A DNA stretch of 64,000 nt from Phycisphaerales bacterium (GTDB lineage: Bacteria > Planctomycetota > Phycisphaerae > UBA1845). Position 1 is the stretch's first letter, and each line of letters starts with the position of its first letter. Of this stretch, positions 62,775 to 64,000 are shown one piece after another. The translations under genes and the position numbers were made by a program. Below the pieces are notes generated by a model. That model was not told the origin of the DNA. It saw only the letters and a program-made list of their open reading frames with translations, and did no database searches. The stretch is taken from contig JACKHG010000005.1 in NCBI GenBank assembly GCA_020639115.1, positions 186,001-250,000 on the forward strand, given 5' to 3'.

Positions 62775-62782
62775 AGTCGGTC
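62763..62782 (+). terminator. Hairpin at the end of the tandem repeat
   Basis: GACCGACT (62763-62770), loop TTCC, AGTCGGTC (62775-62782) is a perfect 8-base stem, followed by TTTCC. It may end transcripts of the anchor-B gene, but the T tract is short. The rest of the gap from here to 63061 contains no recognised gene. Confidence 0.4.
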
Positions 62783-63060
62783 TTTCCAGTCTGCCCGCGC
62801 GTGTCAGCCGGCGGGCAAGCCCGTCCCGCAGGTGTCTGCCCCGGGCTCCCAGGCGGCTGAGCGGTTCCCAGGGTCCGCTTCGCCCGTCCGCAGCCACCCG
62901 ACCAATTTCGCGGGCATCGTAAATTGGTCGCGACCGTTTATACGACGGTGTCGAAAACGGTCGGGCGGCGAAGTTGCACAAGTGCCGGCGGGAACCTGCC
63001 GATGACCCGCAGGTGGCGTCCAGCCGATCCCGGCTGGGTGCTGCGCGGAGACCTGCAGCA

Positions 63061-63270
63061 ATGTCCGATATCCCCAGCATCGCCAGCGCGAGCGCCTACC
63101 AGCAGGCGCTGATTTCCCAGCAGATCCAGATCGCGACGCTGGCGAAGGCCAACGACACCGCCAAGGCCCAGGGCGAGGCGGTCCTCTCCCTGCTCGAGTC
63201 AGCCGTCGAACTCAACGCCTCGATGCAGCACGGCGCCAGCAGCGCATCCGGCATCGACGTCGTCGCCTGA
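63061..63270 (+). CDS. Small YjfB-like protein
   Basis: 69 residues: SIASASAYQQALISQQIQIA, TLAKANDTAKAQGEAVLSLL, ESAVELNASMQHGASS. The helical, Gln/Ala-rich pattern and length resemble the YjfB family of putative motility-associated proteins. No flagellar genes lie nearby, so the role is unknown. The start (ATG at 63061) lacks a strong ribosome site. Confidence 0.4.
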   Translation: MSDIPSIASASAYQQALISQQIQIATLAKANDTAKAQGEAVLSLLESAVELNASMQHGASSASGIDVVA

Positions 63271-63445
63271 TGCACAGCCAGCGGATGCCCGGTGGCGAAG
63301 TGCCCACGGGCTCCGATTCGCCGGTAAGAGCCTCTTTCTCCGCGCCCGCTATCCGACCCCTTTTCCTCGGCGCTTCCAAAACTCGGTGACTGTCCCCCTC
63401 CCCTCCCTCCCCTCACCCTCCCCTCAAATCGGCTGCCCTTCGGCG

Positions 63446-63955
63446 CTACGTTCGAAAACCCAAAACATTGTCTTCGTCCTCGTTATCGTCACCTCGCAGT
63501 CGTTCAAAAGCTCGAAGAAAATGGACAGGCTCGATGTATCGGAGTGGGTCGACCGAGACCGCTTTCGCAAGGGCGACGATCTCAGCCTTCGTTGGAGAAC
63601 GCCCCAGCGCTCGTATCAGCCTGTCACAATGGTCCCCGTCTGATCCGTTGTCATCAAAGTCGATGATCGCCTCGGTAGCGGCATCGATGAATGCGTCGAT
63701 CTCATCCGGGGCCATGGAGAGAGACCTACACCACGAAATGCCTGCAAACGTCGCTCCTTTCTTGACAAACTGCCTGCCTACTAGCTCTCCTCCGGAAGCG
63801 TTTATGAAGTCTCGCAACGCCCGAGCCACGAATAGAGCCGACTCAGCGAACAGACGATTCGACTGGTCACGATGCCGAGTGTAGCTGCTCGGGCGAACCC
63901 ACTTTAGGAGCCTGAGCACCAGTAATCCCCGGCGAGGCAAGCGAAAGGACTGCAT
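63446..63955 (-). CDS. Hypothetical protein
   Basis: 169 residues. Protein-like features include the helical ALFVARALRDFINASGGE, GRQFVKKGATFAGISWCRS, DEIDAFIDAATEAIIDFDD and LAKAVSVDPLRYIEPVHF. There is no signal peptide and no recognised family. The codon use is less GC-rich than in the neighbours, which may point to recent acquisition. The N-terminal ~35 residues (basic, low-complexity) are doubtful, so the true start may be downstream. Confidence 0.45.
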   Translation of the reverse strand: MQSFRLPRRGLLVLRLLKWVRPSSYTRHRDQSNRLFAESALFVARALRDFINASGGELVGRQFVKKGATFAGISWCRSLSMAPDEIDAFIDAATEAIIDFDDNGSDGDHCDRLIRALGRSPTKAEIVALAKAVSVDPLRYIEPVHFLRAFERLRGDDNEDEDNVLGFRT

Positions 63956-64000
63956 AACGGCGAAGGCCGATATGCAAAGGCGCTCGGCAGCGCAGGCGAA

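Overview
The window is high-GC, densely coded DNA that looks like a planctomycete chromosome, probably a Phycisphaerae-type lineage. This is inferred from gene content: PEP-CTERM secreted proteins, surface proteins ending in dockerin-like calcium repeats, a prepilin-like H-x-x-type secreted protein, a DUF4159 protein with terpene-cyclase-like repeats, membrane proteins carrying a 'YDLRG/YDLTGN...CPECG' zinc ribbon, short palindromic repeats around a Y1 transposase, and GAATGATGAATG-type intergenic repeats. No rRNA, tRNA or CRISPR array was seen.

Left third (1-15.1 kb). A partial rRNA methyltransferase with a decayed pseudouridine-synthase-like N-terminus runs off the left edge, followed by a one-domain asparaginase. 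A promoter, a structured leader or small RNA, and a terminator precede cysH. Then comes a tightly overlapping run for sulfate assimilation and tetrapyrrole synthesis: cysH, sulfite reductase, hemA, a CbiX/SirB-HemC fusion, a CobA-HemD fusion and hemB. The run supplies sirohaem precursors for the sulfite reductase next to it. The next pathway gene, hemL, is cut off by about 2.5 kb of foreign-looking DNA. That insert holds a broken IS1-like transposase, a ribbon-helix-helix protein with nearby palindromes, a DUF6941 protein and a reversed hicB-hicA pair. A 2-Cys peroxiredoxin with a clear terminator closes this part.

Middle (15-36 kb). It holds a GbsR/MarR regulator, a sigma-54 activator with a degenerate receiver, a PafA-type alkaline phosphatase, a prepilin-like protein, a GNAT enzyme with a DUF3052 protein, and an ABC transporter made of one ATPase and two paralogous permeases. 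A Y1 transposase with three palindromic REP copies follows, then a PQQ-repeat protein, and a divergent glycogen pair (secreted pullulanase and alpha-glucan phosphorylase).

Right half (36-64 kb). An envelope block (DUF4159 protein, TPR-like protein, peptidase-MA protein) is followed by a four-gene operon. That operon joins a LolD/MacB-type ATPase and an FtsX-type permease to a ZnuA-like lipoprotein. Then come gyrA, a second HicBA pair, a SpoIIE phosphatase, an AraC/GyrI-like regulator and a run of exported surface proteins (two PEP-CTERM, two with calcium-repeat tails). Several dispersed repeat families lie between these genes.

Sequence features were read by eye. Families are assigned from recognisable motifs, not from searches. 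Start codons were picked from Shine-Dalgarno sequences, signal peptides and family N-termini.
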